Shown here in pieces: positions 1 to 7,344 of a stretch of DNA of 49,326 bases. A program made the translations under genes and the position numbers. Origin of the DNA: Candidatus Omnitrophota bacterium. GTDB lineage: Bacteria; Omnitrophota; Gorgyraeia; 2-01-FULL-45-10. The notes under the pieces were generated by a model. It ran no database searches. It was given only the letters and a program-made list of their open reading frames with translations, and was not told the DNA's origin. The DNA lies in assembly GCA_030695905.1 (NCBI GenBank), contig JAUYOL010000042.1, forward strand, positions 1 to 49,326. Reading direction: 5' to 3'. Numbering within the stretch: position 1 is the first letter of the stretch; each line of letters begins with the position of its first letter.

Positions 1-482
1 GCCGTGTCATCGATTATGATATCGCCATCTTGTAGTATAAAAGAATTGAGAAGCTGTTCCTTCGTAAATAATCCGTTTATGGAGATATGTATCTCTCTGT
101 GTCCGTCCGGATAGATCGTTACAACTAAATTCCCCATAGTGTCGCAAAAAGAAGTGTCGGCTCCTGCCGCACGCTGATTCTGGCCATAGTTCGCGCTTAA
201 TATATCTACCTCTGTATCATACACCGCGCCATCACCGTCCATGTCCCCTTCAAGGTATGACTTGCCTGTCATGCCGTAGTATGCGCTTAAAAAATCAACG
301 TCTACGTCACTAACGACTCCGTCTAAATTAATATCGGCTAAGAGAAGGGGTTTATAATAATGAGGGTTACTCTGCTCCTGACTGGCGGCGCCTGCCCAGG
401 CTATCTGTTCAAATAAAAAAATCCCGGCTATTAAAGCTGAGATTACTTTGAATGCTACATTAAATTTTTTTGGTAATACCAT
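1..482 (-). CDS. Secreted dockerin-like EF-hand protein (N-terminal part; runs off the window)
   Basis: I translated this by hand; the reading frame stays open to base 1. The product begins MVLPKKFNVAFKV, followed by a hydrophobic stretch ending in a WAGA-type signal peptidase site near residue 31. Two calcium-loop repeats follow, DINLDG (about residues 50-70) and DMDGDG (about 80-105), each leading into a similar V-D-(F/I)-L-S-A-x-Y-G helix. This is the paired-loop layout of a type I dockerin. The start at 482 is preceded by AGGAGG seven bases upstream and a promoter at 514-542. A domain after residue 110 begins but is cut by the window edge. The role is probably an exported, calcium-binding surface or adhesion module; the partner is unknown. 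The secretion and dockerin calls are fairly sure, the function is not. Confidence 0.75.
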   Translation of the reverse strand, partial: MVLPKKFNVAFKVISALIAGIFLFEQIAWAGAASQEQSNPHYYKPLLLADINLDGVVSDVDVDFLSAYYGMTGKSYLEGDMDGDGAVYDTEVDILSANYGQNQRAAGADTSFCDTMGNLVVTIYPDGHREIHISINGLFTKEQLLNSFILQDGDIIIDDT

Positions 483-513
483 GGCATACCCTCCTTAATA
501 ACTATTAAAGAAG

Positions 514-542
514 AGCGTACCATTGATTTATCTATTTGTCAA
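514..542 (-). promoter_or_regulatory. Sigma-70-like promoter of the dockerin-like gene
   Basis: On the minus strand TTGACA (542-537) is followed by a 17-bp spacer and TACGCT (519-514). The predicted start of transcription is near 507, giving a leader of about 25 nt that contains the AGGAGG ribosome binding site. Confidence 0.6.
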
Positions 543-548
543 GAATAA

Positions 549-591
549 TTTGATTTTTAATCAAAAACCATTTATACCCACCCGGTGGGTA
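549..591 (-). terminator. Two adjacent hairpins after the YchF-like gene (possible terminator)
   Basis: A perfect 8-bp inverted repeat TACCCACC/GGTGGGTA (575-591, one-base centre) is followed in the minus direction by a second, AT-rich one TTTGATT/AATCAAA (549-565) with T-runs around it. The position just past the YchF-like stop codon fits a rho-independent terminator, although the T-tract directly after the GC-rich stem is short. Confidence 0.4.
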
Positions 592-597
592 AAACGG

Positions 598-1644
598 TTA
601 TACGTTGAAACGTATGGTGAGGATGTCGGCGTCTTCTACTATATAATCCTTGCCCTTCAGGTAGAATTTGCCCTGGGATTTTAATGTGTCTTCGCTGCCT
701 GACGCCTTGATGTCATTAAACTTAATGACCTCCGCCCTGATAAAGCCTTTCTGCAGATCCGAATGTATAGCTCCCGCGGCCTCGGGAGCGGCAGAGCCGG
801 CCTTAACGGTCCACTGGCGGACTTCATCAGACCCGACTGTAAAAAATGATATGAGATTGAGCGTCTTAAGCAGGAGCGTGGTCAATATATTTATCGCGGG
901 CTCGGTTATGCCTATATCTGAAAGAAATGCATCCTTCTCTTCTTCTGATTCGAGCGCTTCTATCTCGGCCTCGACTTTGGCGGATACCTGCATTATATTC
1001 GGACCTTCGACTTGAGGTTTTTCTTTAAGCTGGCTCTCTCCCACATTAAGCGCAATTATAATATCTTTGCGCGTCAGCAGTGGATAGCTCGACAGCGCCT
1101 TCTTTTCATCCGCGCTAAGCTCAAGCGTCCTCAAGGGCAATTCTTTATCAAGGTGGGCCTTCAGCTTAATGAGTATATCTCTTTCCTTAACAGAAGCTTC
1201 TTCCTTGGTTTGCTTTACCTTCTTATCGAGCCGTTCAAACCTCTTTTCTATAAATATCAGGTCGTGGAGCAATAACTCCGAATTCACCATATCGATATCG
1301 CGCTTCGGATCGACAGAGCCGTTTACATGGTATATAGAATCATCTTTGAAGGCCCTGACGACATGGCACAGGGCGTCGACCTCGGCTATATCCTCGAATA
1401 TACCGCCCTGCGCTATAGCGTCCTTCTCTATCTTAGGCAGTAGCTCAATTTCAATCCTTGCCCTGACATTTTTCTTAGGAGTGTAAATCCCAACGAGAAA
1501 GTCGAACCGGCTGTCGCGTATCTCGGCAACACCGTGTACAGGCTTGCCAGACGCGACTTCATTCTCCGAGGGCTTGTGCCCTGTGAGTAATTCGAATAAA
1601 GCCTTCTTCCCAACCTGCGGTAACCCGATTATTCCTATCTTCAT
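598..1644 (-). CDS. YchF/Ola1-family protein with degenerate nucleotide-binding motifs
   Basis: The 348 aa match YchF (usual length about 363) in overall plan: an N-terminal G domain, a helical coiled-coil insert near 130-185, and the C-terminal YchF/TGS domain (DUF933) ending in RFNV. The nucleotide site is abnormal. The P-loop reads GLPQVGKK, so the Ser/Thr that coordinates magnesium is Lys14. The stretch that should carry the switch II DIAGL motif has instead a run around EDIAEVDALCHVV without the invariant glycine. The NxxE-type specificity motif is still visible (ALNVGE). It may be a paralogue that has lost ATP/GTP hydrolysis and kept ribosome binding. It follows the XRE gene with a 3-nt gap. 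The family call is sure; activity is doubtful. Confidence 0.8.
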   Translation of the reverse strand: MKIGIIGLPQVGKKALFELLTGHKPSENEVASGKPVHGVAEIRDSRFDFLVGIYTPKKNVRARIEIELLPKIEKDAIAQGGIFEDIAEVDALCHVVRAFKDDSIYHVNGSVDPKRDIDMVNSELLLHDLIFIEKRFERLDKKVKQTKEEASVKERDILIKLKAHLDKELPLRTLELSADEKKALSSYPLLTRKDIIIALNVGESQLKEKPQVEGPNIMQVSAKVEAEIEALESEEEKDAFLSDIGITEPAINILTTLLLKTLNLISFFTVGSDEVRQWTVKAGSAAPEAAGAIHSDLQKGFIRAEVIKFNDIKASGSEDTLKSQGKFYLKGKDYIVEDADILTIRFNV

Positions 1645-1647
1645 CTG

Positions 1648-2166
1648 TTATGCCTTTTGTTTTTGTATTATGGATAACTCCAACCCCAAAACATCTAAAA
1701 CTTTTTTTAGCGTACTTAAGGATATATTAAGGTATCCGTTTTCCAGAAAAGAGACAAACTGCTGGGACATATCCGCGGATTGCGCGAATTCTTTCTGGCT
1801 CAGCTGTCTTTTCTGCCGGGCGGCCCTTATTATACTACCGATCACCTTCGCCTCTTCGGAAACAGGCTTGCGCTTCTCTTTTAACTCACTCTTGTCAACA
1901 TCCTGCGAAAGAACATCATAGACCTCGTCCCAAAAAATTATCCTTTTATTATTCCAGCTGTCTTTACGCATTTTTCTTTTTATCTTTCTCCAATTTTTGA
2001 GAAAGGTTATCTTATCCATATATATATCAAAAACCTCTCTTGGTTTTCCCGCGCGCGAAAGTACCAAGGACGCAAATTCGGGAAATCTCGGGTCCGAATC
2101 GTTATTTAATATAGCCTGCGCTTCTTTTTTTGTTGTCTTTCTGTCCCAGAAAATATCGGCAGTCAT
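1648..2166 (-). CDS. XRE-family regulator, likely antitoxin partner of the AbiEii-like protein
   Basis: The product is 172 aa. Residues about 108-165 form a Cro/C1-type helix-turn-helix with the typical LSQKEFA...MSQQFVSFLENG layout and a following helix for dimerisation. The first 100 residues are basic and unrecognised, and may contact the toxin. The start lies 1 nt after the stop of the upstream nucleotidyltransferase gene, so the two are co-translated. Gene order (toxin first, regulator second) and the use of an XRE domain differ from classical AbiE, where a winged-helix AbiEi comes first. It probably represses its own promoter through the palindrome at 2901-2949. The HTH call is firm; the antitoxin role rests on context. 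Confidence 0.75.
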   Translation of the reverse strand: MTADIFWDRKTTKKEAQAILNNDSDPRFPEFASLVLSRAGKPREVFDIYMDKITFLKNWRKIKRKMRKDSWNNKRIIFWDEVYDVLSQDVDKSELKEKRKPVSEEAKVIGSIIRAARQKRQLSQKEFAQSADMSQQFVSFLENGYLNISLSTLKKVLDVLGLELSIIQKQKA

Positions 2167-2167
2167 A

Positions 2168-2887
2168 TTATTCGAATTCCTTCCTCACCATCTGTTCTAT
2201 TTCCCGCTTGAAATGATTGTCCATATCCTTGAAGGATATATTTTTATCTGTCACTATATCCAGTACGCCCATCTGCATAGAACTCCTGCTATATGTCCTA
2301 TACCATACCGATAGACTTTCTCTCTGTGGATAAGAACAGTGTTCAAGCGCAAATTTCGATAACGGCATGAAAGTTGTTGAAAGAAAGTACAGATCAAAAA
2401 AATCTCTGGCCTCCTGCCTGCCGCCTTTAAATATTTCTCGCCCTATTACATCAACCGCTTTGTCGCTGCCGCAGGCGGCCAATATTTTTCTTATGTAGAT
2501 ATCCTCTATAGAAAGGACTGGAGTGCCATCTATTATTTTAACCGGCTTAAGAAGATCATATACATCTTCCACAAAATCTATTTTCAAGGTTTCATCTTTG
2601 TTTACATATAAATAATAGATCATCATCTGCACAAACTCTTTTTTTTCCTGAGTCTTAATTAATTCTATCTTCCGGCCGGTCGCTTTTGCCAGATCCGAAA
2701 CAATCGCCTCTATTTTAAGGCGGGAAAATTTTTTGGTGAATATATCCAGATCGTAAGACTCCCTGTGATGAAAATAAAATACAGATAAGGCTGTGCCGCC
2801 GGCTAAATACAGGCCGTCTATTTTGCCCGCTAATGCCTTTAACGCCTTGTTGCGCTCAATAATAACTTTTCCCGTAGTGTCTTCCAT
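2168..2887 (-). CDS. AbiEii/AbiGii-like nucleotidyltransferase (putative toxin)
   Basis: The protein has the minimal nucleotidyltransferase signature: a GGTALS glycine-rich turn followed about 15 residues later by DLDIF, and a later acidic residue in KIDFVED. AbiEii-family enzymes transfer nucleotides to tRNA 3' ends and stop growth when not neutralised. The open frame extends to an ATG at 2905, but that codon abuts and partly underlies a consensus -10 box (TATACT, 2902-2897). I therefore place the start at the next ATG, 2887 (239 aa), about 3 nt after the predicted transcription start. No Shine-Dalgarno sequence precedes it. The gene is followed after 1 nt by the XRE gene. Other solitary nucleotidyltransferases with this fold cannot be excluded. 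Confidence 0.75.
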   Translation of the reverse strand: MEDTTGKVIIERNKALKALAGKIDGLYLAGGTALSVFYFHHRESYDLDIFTKKFSRLKIEAIVSDLAKATGRKIELIKTQEKKEFVQMMIYYLYVNKDETLKIDFVEDVYDLLKPVKIIDGTPVLSIEDIYIRKILAACGSDKAVDVIGREIFKGGRQEARDFFDLYFLSTTFMPLSKFALEHCSYPQRESLSVWYRTYSRSSMQMGVLDIVTDKNISFKDMDNHFKREIEQMVRKEFE

Positions 2888-2896
2888 AACACATAA

Positions 2897-2949
2897 AGTA
2901 TACATGATAAACTAAATATTGTCAAGTATGATATTTATTTTATCATGTA
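2897..2949 (-). promoter_or_regulatory. Promoter and palindromic operator of the toxin-antitoxin-like pair
   Basis: TTGACA (2925-2920), a 17-bp spacer and TATACT (2902-2897) form a near-perfect promoter reading toward the nucleotidyltransferase gene. An exact 11-bp inverted repeat, TACATGATAAA at 2901-2911 and TTTATCATGTA at 2939-2949, brackets the -35 box, with one arm overlapping the -10. This is the arrangement expected for autorepression by a dimeric XRE protein such as the one encoded at 1648-2166. Confidence 0.65.
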
Positions 2950-2982
2950 AATATAGGCCCATAACAGCCTATAAGTTGCAAA

Positions 2983-3012
2983 TTGACAGGGCTATGTTAA
3001 GCATGCTACAAT
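2983..3012 (+). promoter_or_regulatory. Promoter giving a leaderless dus mRNA
   Basis: TTGACA (2983-2988), an 18-bp spacer and TACAAT (3007-3012). The expected transcription start, seven bases after the -10 box, is base 3019, the A of the dus ATG. No Shine-Dalgarno sequence is present. Confidence 0.65.
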
Positions 3013-3018
3013 ACGGAC

Positions 3019-3987
3019 ATGATCAAAATCGGCAACGCAAACATAAAGACAAATATAATCTTAGCGCCTCTATCGGGATGCACGGATCTTCACTTTAGAT
3101 TAATAGCGCGTGAACATGGCGCGGGCTTCTGTTTCTTCGAGATGTCAGATTCGAACTCACTGACACATAACCGCCGACAGTCATTTTCTATACTCGAAAC
3201 CGAAAAAAAGGACTCGCCTATTGCAGGACAGTTGCTGGGATCGGATCCCTCGCACATGCTGGATGCCGCGGGTAGGATCCTGGACAGAGTGAAGCTATCG
3301 TTTCTTGATATAAACTGCGCGTGCCCTGTCAAAAAAGTCATAAAAAAGAAGGCGGGCGCGCACCTGTTGCGCGACACGCCTCAATTATACGCCATATTGA
3401 AAAAACTCATCCCTAACCTGCCGCTGCCTATAACGATAAAAGTGCGCATAGGTTATGATAAAAAGGACCCGCGGCAATTAGCCAATATGGTAAAACAATG
3501 CGAAGATATAGGGGTGGCCGCCATATTTGCCCACGGCAGATTGGCTAATCAGGGCTACGCCGGCGATGTGGATTATTCTATGATAAAAAATATAAAAGAA
3601 GCGGTGCGTATTCCCGTCATTGGCTCGGGCAATATATTCTCGCCGGAGCTTGCCAAGAAGATGCTCGACGAAACGGCCTGTGACGGTGTGCTGGTAGCGC
3701 GCGGGGCGCTCGGAAATCCATGGATATTCAAACAGATAGACGATTACCTAAAACACGGCAAGTTGCACAAAATGGTTTCACTGGAAGAGAAAAAGAAAGT
3801 CTTGAAAAAACACCTTTCATACGTGGATAAATACAGGGATATGAGTAATAACGGGAAAACGGGATTTATGAAAAAAATCGCTATCTGGTATCTGAAAGGC
3901 GTCCCTGGAGCTCCCCGCCTGCGCGAGAAGATAACATCGGCTAAAAACTACGAAGAGATCCTTGCTACAATATCTTCAGTAAATTAA
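3019..3987 (+). CDS. dus: tRNA-dihydrouridine synthase (DusB-like)
   Basis: This 322-aa flavoenzyme reduces uridine to dihydrouridine in tRNA D-loops. The TIM-barrel start LAPLSGCTD holds FMN-binding residues. The catalytic cysteine is in DINCACPVKKV (canonical form is N-x-G-C-P-x-x-K-V, so the usual Gly is Ala here). IKVRIG, FAHGR, IGSGNI and VARGALGNPW are the remaining FMN/tRNA-site motifs. The C-terminal helical domain is present. This is the only plus-strand gene near by; it diverges from the AbiEii-like pair and its end overlaps the convergent PPC gene by 23 bp. The subclass (DusA, B or C) is not fixed, although the KKVIKKKAG stretch is closest to DusB. Confidence 0.9.
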   Translation: MIKIGNANIKTNIILAPLSGCTDLHFRLIAREHGAGFCFFEMSDSNSLTHNRRQSFSILETEKKDSPIAGQLLGSDPSHMLDAAGRILDRVKLSFLDINCACPVKKVIKKKAGAHLLRDTPQLYAILKKLIPNLPLPITIKVRIGYDKKDPRQLANMVKQCEDIGVAAIFAHGRLANQGYAGDVDYSMIKNIKEAVRIPVIGSGNIFSPELAKKMLDETACDGVLVARGALGNPWIFKQIDDYLKHGKLHKMVSLEEKKKVLKKHLSYVDKYRDMSNNGKTGFMKKIAIWYLKGVPGAPRLREKITSAKNYEEILATISSVN

Positions 3988-4402
3988 GTCCTGTCTCCGG
4001 ATCTATATCCTTTGTCGCCTTAACGCCCTTTATCTCAAAGACTATCGCTTCGACTACAAAAAATACTTTAGAATCTTTACGCACACAGCCGGTAAGGGTA
4101 TTGTTCTTCTTTCCCATCGAAGTGTGAATATGTATCTGCGGGCCCTTCTTATTAGTAAATATCGTGCCTATGCCCATCACTTCCCAGCCGTCTTTGAATT
4201 TTTTCCAATTAGGTTCCGGAGGGATCACGGGTTTCTTGGGGCCGGTAACGATATGGCCTTCTTTAAGCGCGCCCAAAAAGATCAGTGTAGCGCATTTCAG
4301 CTTCTCGTGCCTGGCGAATTTATCTATCTCTTTTAAGACAATATCATCGTTATCGAACTTTAATAAGAATATCCTGCCTACACTGCCTTTGGAATAACGC
4401 AT
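3965..4402 (-). CDS. PPC-domain (DUF296) DNA-binding-type protein
   Basis: The 145 aa form one PPC/DUF296 domain, a small trimeric fold found in plant AT-hook proteins and as stand-alone bacterial proteins. The metal-ligand motif is GPQIHIHTSMG (about residues 88-98), and the ending with a beta strand plus ETGLNLLKIL is typical. The bacterial members have no settled biochemical role. The gene overlaps the convergent dus 3' end by 23 bp and follows the 217-aa unknown with a 2-nt gap, so both are probably on one mRNA. Confidence 0.8.
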   Translation of the reverse strand: MRYSKGSVGRIFLLKFDNDDIVLKEIDKFARHEKLKCATLIFLGALKEGHIVTGPKKPVIPPEPNWKKFKDGWEVMGIGTIFTNKKGPQIHIHTSMGKKNNTLTGCVRKDSKVFFVVEAIVFEIKGVKATKDIDPETGLNLLKIL

Positions 4403-4404
4403 AC

Positions 4405-5058
4405 TTACCCTGCCTCCGCTTCTATCCTGTCTATAAGCATCTTGGTCTGTTTTAATATATCCGAGGGCAATACTTTTGTCACTTCTATCTCTGTCTTAAG
4501 CGACCTCAATGTGGTCAAGAGCCGTCTTATAGTCGCTTCTCTCTTCTTTTTGCGGGCCTCTTCCGGCTCAAGCTCTTCGCGCTGCTTTATAAGCGCTGTC
4601 AGGTCTTTTTTGACTTCCCTTCCATCCCTGCCTTTTTCCAGGATGTCTTTCCTGAATCTTTTATAGTCATCTTCATCCAGCAGCTGCTTCTTCTTGGCCA
4701 TGCGAAGCACATCTACAGACTCATAGCTCGGCACTTCGGCGGCGTCTTTTGTATTCACATAGTCTTTATTAATGAGATGCGGCTCTTCTTTTTCGAGGAA
4801 ATAATACGTCTTCAGAAGCTTCAGCGCGGTATTCTTTCTTATGCCTATCTCCTTGGAGGTATAAGCGTCGAACGTGAGAAAGCCCCAATCCTTGAAAAGC
4901 TTGTCCTTCCACACGCTGTAGAGCGCCTGGCCAAGGCCTATCCACGATGTCTTGAAACTCTTCGCGTTCTGCAGGATCTGGAATCTTAGGGATTCCGTAT
5001 CCATGCCCGTCATCTTCTCTTCTATCGCCTCAAGCGATTTTGTCTTAAATCTATTCAT
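4405..5058 (-). CDS. Conserved-looking unknown with C-terminal coiled coil
   Basis: I do not recognise this 217-aa protein. It has no signal peptide or membrane segment. Residues 25-85 are a compact helical block (FKTSWIGLGQALYSVWKDK, then a KNTALKLLKTYYFLE helix) that resembles small HTH-like repeats in plasmid or phage partition proteins, but without a clear family signature. Residues 120-217 are highly charged with a heptad look (EARKKKREATIRRLLTTLRS), so coiled-coil dimerisation is likely. A GAAAGGAT ribosome binding site precedes the ATG, and a TATAAT box lies about 30 bp upstream. It is co-directional with the PPC gene, 2 nt away. Confidence 0.65.
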   Translation of the reverse strand: MNRFKTKSLEAIEEKMTGMDTESLRFQILQNAKSFKTSWIGLGQALYSVWKDKLFKDWGFLTFDAYTSKEIGIRKNTALKLLKTYYFLEKEEPHLINKDYVNTKDAAEVPSYESVDVLRMAKKKQLLDEDDYKRFRKDILEKGRDGREVKKDLTALIKQREELEPEEARKKKREATIRRLLTTLRSLKTEIEVTKVLPSDILKQTKMLIDRIEAEAG

Positions 5059-5087
5059 CTTACCGATCCTTTCAATTTGAAGTCAAA

Positions 5088-5116
5088 ATTATACCGCACA
5101 TGCGTATAATTTTACA
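5088..5116 (-). promoter_or_regulatory. Probable promoter of the 217-aa unknown and PPC gene
   Basis: On the minus strand a perfect TATAAT (5093-5088) lies 17 bp after a weak -35 (TGTAAA, 5116-5111). The region up to 5200 separates divergent genes. It also holds a short GCCCC/GGGGC inverted repeat around 5135-5150 and no gene. Confidence 0.4.
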
Positions 5117-5200
5117 GATAAATTTTCTCCGTGCCCCTTATAGGGGGCAGCTTCCCGATTAACTTGGAAAGCGTCTCCGCTTTGGGGCGAAGAAAAAATG

Positions 5201-5229
5201 TTGACCCTGCCTGTGTGGCGTGATATTCT
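5201..5229 (+). promoter_or_regulatory. Promoter of the DUF2148 gene
   Basis: TTGACC (5201-5206), 17 bp, TATTCT (5224-5229). The expected transcription start is near 5236, at the GAGGTGA ribosome binding site, so the leader is only about 11 nt. Confidence 0.55.
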
Positions 5230-5246
5230 TGATACGAGGTGACCAT

Positions 5247-5774
5247 ATGAAAAAATCGAGTGAATTGGAAAGCGCGGCGATAAAGGATGCGGCGGAATTT
5301 ATGGCTGTTTCAGCGAGGACAGCGCCGAAGACCCGAGGCATAGACAATATCGAAGTCTTCGCTATAGACGATGATGCCACAAAGAAGAAGGTCATCGAGA
5401 AGATGAAAGAAGTCTCGAAAAAAGAGGCCAGGCCCAGCTTCGAGCGCGACGCCAGTTCTATAGAAGCGTCGCCAATTCTGCTGGTCATAGGCGTAAAATC
5501 AAACCCCGCGGGACTTAACTGCGGATTCTGCGGATATCCTACATGCGGCCAGCTGCAGAAAACATCCGGCATATGCTCCTACAATTCAATAGATCTGGGG
5601 ATAGCGGTAGATTCGGCGGTCGCGGCCGCGAGCTCATTTCATGCGGACAATAGAATAATGTATTCGATAGGAAGAGCCTGCCTCGATCTGAAATTATTCT
5701 CTCAAACCGTTAAGCAGGCCCTTGGAATACCTTTAAGTGTTACGGGCAAAAATCCATTCTTCGATAGAAAGTAA
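5247..5774 (+). CDS. Ferredoxin-domain protein, DUF2148 family
   Basis: The 175-aa product has the DUF2148 pattern: a helical N-terminal region, a strand region ending in LLVIGVKSN, then a cysteine cluster NCGFCGYPTCGQ with a fourth Cys in SGIC, suited to one iron-sulfur cluster. After it comes an alpha-helical tail with the DLGIAVDSAVAAAS run. The family is common in anaerobes; its redox partner and reaction are unknown. I prefer the ATG at 5247, four bases after GAGGTGA, to the in-frame ATG at 5220, which lies inside the promoter. It converges on the HAMP gene with a 14-bp gap. Confidence 0.75.
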   Translation: MKKSSELESAAIKDAAEFMAVSARTAPKTRGIDNIEVFAIDDDATKKKVIEKMKEVSKKEARPSFERDASSIEASPILLVIGVKSNPAGLNCGFCGYPTCGQLQKTSGICSYNSIDLGIAVDSAVAAASSFHADNRIMYSIGRACLDLKLFSQTVKQALGIPLSVTGKNPFFDRK

Positions 5775-5788
5775 CAGGCCGGCGAAGA

Positions 5789-6385
5789 TTATACTTTATA
5801 TCTGTTCAGCTCTAAGCTTGCCTTACTAATCTCATCACCCAGCTTCTCTACGGTATTTTCAAGCGTATGATGATCTACAGACTTTGACTGCGCGAGCCTT
5901 CTTAAAGCATCCACTGATACCGCCGATTTCGCCAGATGTTCCCTCTCCTGCCTTATGGTAGCCTTTATGCTTTCCGCCACGTTATTTATGCCTTCGGCAA
6001 GCGCTACAAGCTCATCATTCTTTCTTAATGTCAGGGGCTCCGAAAGCTCACCGGAAGCCATAGCTTTAAGGAACTTTTCTATTCTGTATATGGGACCCGC
6101 TATCTTGTGGGAGGCGTAAATACCTATTATAAATACAAGCGGCGTTATCAAGAGCAAGCTCAAGAGTATCCTGACATTCACCATATTAACTATCGAAATA
6201 AGACGGCCCTGCGGATAGACATTTGCCAGTTTATCCCCCAATAAAAGCATAGAGGTATAATACACCACGTATGAACATAATATGCCTGTTAGAAATACCA
6301 ATATAAGTATGAGCCCTACATACTTTAACTGAAACTTAGCGGCAACAATATACTGCTTTCTTTTGTATCTGGGCGCCATCGGCAT
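5789..6385 (-). CDS. Two-helix membrane protein with HAMP domain and no output domain
   Basis: The 198-aa product has two membrane helices (about 18-45 and 70-92) separated by a short 25-residue extracytoplasmic loop. A HAMP linker follows (about 92-145, starting SHKIAGPIYRIEKF and ending NNVAESI), then a 50-residue coiled-coil tail. There is no methyl-accepting, kinase, GGDEF or phosphatase domain. It may pass a membrane signal to a separate partner or act as an adaptor. The start codon lies 2 nt downstream of the stop of the PDZ gene, so the two are likely co-expressed. Confidence 0.7.
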   Translation of the reverse strand: MPMAPRYKRKQYIVAAKFQLKYVGLILILVFLTGILCSYVVYYTSMLLLGDKLANVYPQGRLISIVNMVNVRILLSLLLITPLVFIIGIYASHKIAGPIYRIEKFLKAMASGELSEPLTLRKNDELVALAEGINNVAESIKATIRQEREHLAKSAVSVDALRRLAQSKSVDHHTLENTVEKLGDEISKASLELNRYKV

Positions 6386-6387
6386 AA

Positions 6388-7344
6388 CTATCCTCCTTCT
6401 TTACCCCACATAACTATTTCTCTTCTTATAGTTAACCTAATAATACCGTCCTTTGATCTTTTAATAAGCTCTGAAGCTTTTTTGATCGGCATATAGCGCG
6501 TGCTCTGGCCGTTTATATATGTTACCAGATCGTTGGGCCTTAAGCCCGCCCCTTGAGCAAAGGAGCCGTTTTTAACGTCCGATATCGTCAATCCATCGAA
6601 TTGCATTTTAAACTCCGCTCCGATGTCGCCGGCACTTACCTCAACATTGCGCTCTATAGTGCATTTTGTCTCTAAAGACGTCTTTTCAAGAAGGGTTTCC
6701 ACGACTTCCGGAAGCGAAAGATATCCTACCAGCCTGCCCCATATCGCTATAAGGATATCGCCTGTTTCCATTCCTGCTTCATAGGAGGGAGAACCTATGG
6801 CAACACTGCTGATTTTAGTGCCGGATGGATCCGACTTTAATACAATCCCGGCTGTCTTCTTTAATTTTTCAAGACTTTCATTGAACTTCTCTTCTTCGGT
6901 CTTTATACTTATGGGCCCCGTTCCTCTTGCTTCAAACTCATTACGGCGGTTCACATCTTCTTCCTTTTTGGCCATATCTTTCTTAAAGAGATATCCCTGC
7001 AAAAATACTATACCGTCCTTGGCCGCTTTCGAATCGGGGTTTACCTTGAACGCTTTATCGTAATATACAAAGGCTTTTATCAGGTCGCCTCTGTCTCTTG
7101 CCTGCTCCGCCAATTTCACAAGGTTCTGTTCTTCCGTATCAAAATACAACTCTTTAATATCTGGCTTCATCAATGTGCGCTCGCCGTCCACCGTAGACAT
7201 AAGGACTCTGTCCTTATACTCTTCGATTATTATGCCCTTGATCTCTTTATTATCTTTGGTATAGATTGTGTCGGCGACCGCATAAGTTGCAAACTGTAAG
7301 CTGTAAGCTGTAAAAATTATAAACAGAAAAAACATCTTCTTCAT
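6388..7344 (-). CDS. Exported TPR/double-PDZ protein
   Basis: The 318-aa product has an N-terminal signal peptide (MKKMFFLFII... ending near AVADT). A small beta domain follows (YTKDNKEIKGIIIEEYKDR..., about 26-70, like an SH3-type or DUF4384-like strand block). Next come one or two TPR-like helices (about 75-110), a charged linker, and two PDZ domains (about 165-232 and 240-312; second with GLRPNDLVTYINGQ). No protease domain is present, so it is a periplasmic scaffold or substrate-presenting protein. The ATG directly abuts the larC stop, and its GAGGTG ribosome binding site lies in the last larC codons, so translation is coupled. Confidence 0.75.
   Translation of the reverse strand: MKKMFFLFIIFTAYSLQFATYAVADTIYTKDNKEIKGIIIEEYKDRVLMSTVDGERTLMKPDIKELYFDTEEQNLVKLAEQARDRGDLIKAFVYYDKAFKVNPDSKAAKDGIVFLQGYLFKKDMAKKEEDVNRRNEFEARGTGPISIKTEEEKFNESLEKLKKTAGIVLKSDPSGTKISSVAIGSPSYEAGMETGDILIAIWGRLVGYLSLPEVVETLLEKTSLETKCTIERNVEVSAGDIGAEFKMQFDGLTISDVKNGSFAQGAGLRPNDLVTYINGQSTRYMPIKKASELIKRSKDGIIRLTIRREIVMWGKEGG

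Noticed and set aside
668-1921. Plus-strand open frames over the YchF-like and XRE genes
   Set aside because: They are antisense shadows with no ribosome binding site and no recognisable domain; the minus-strand genes explain the sequence.
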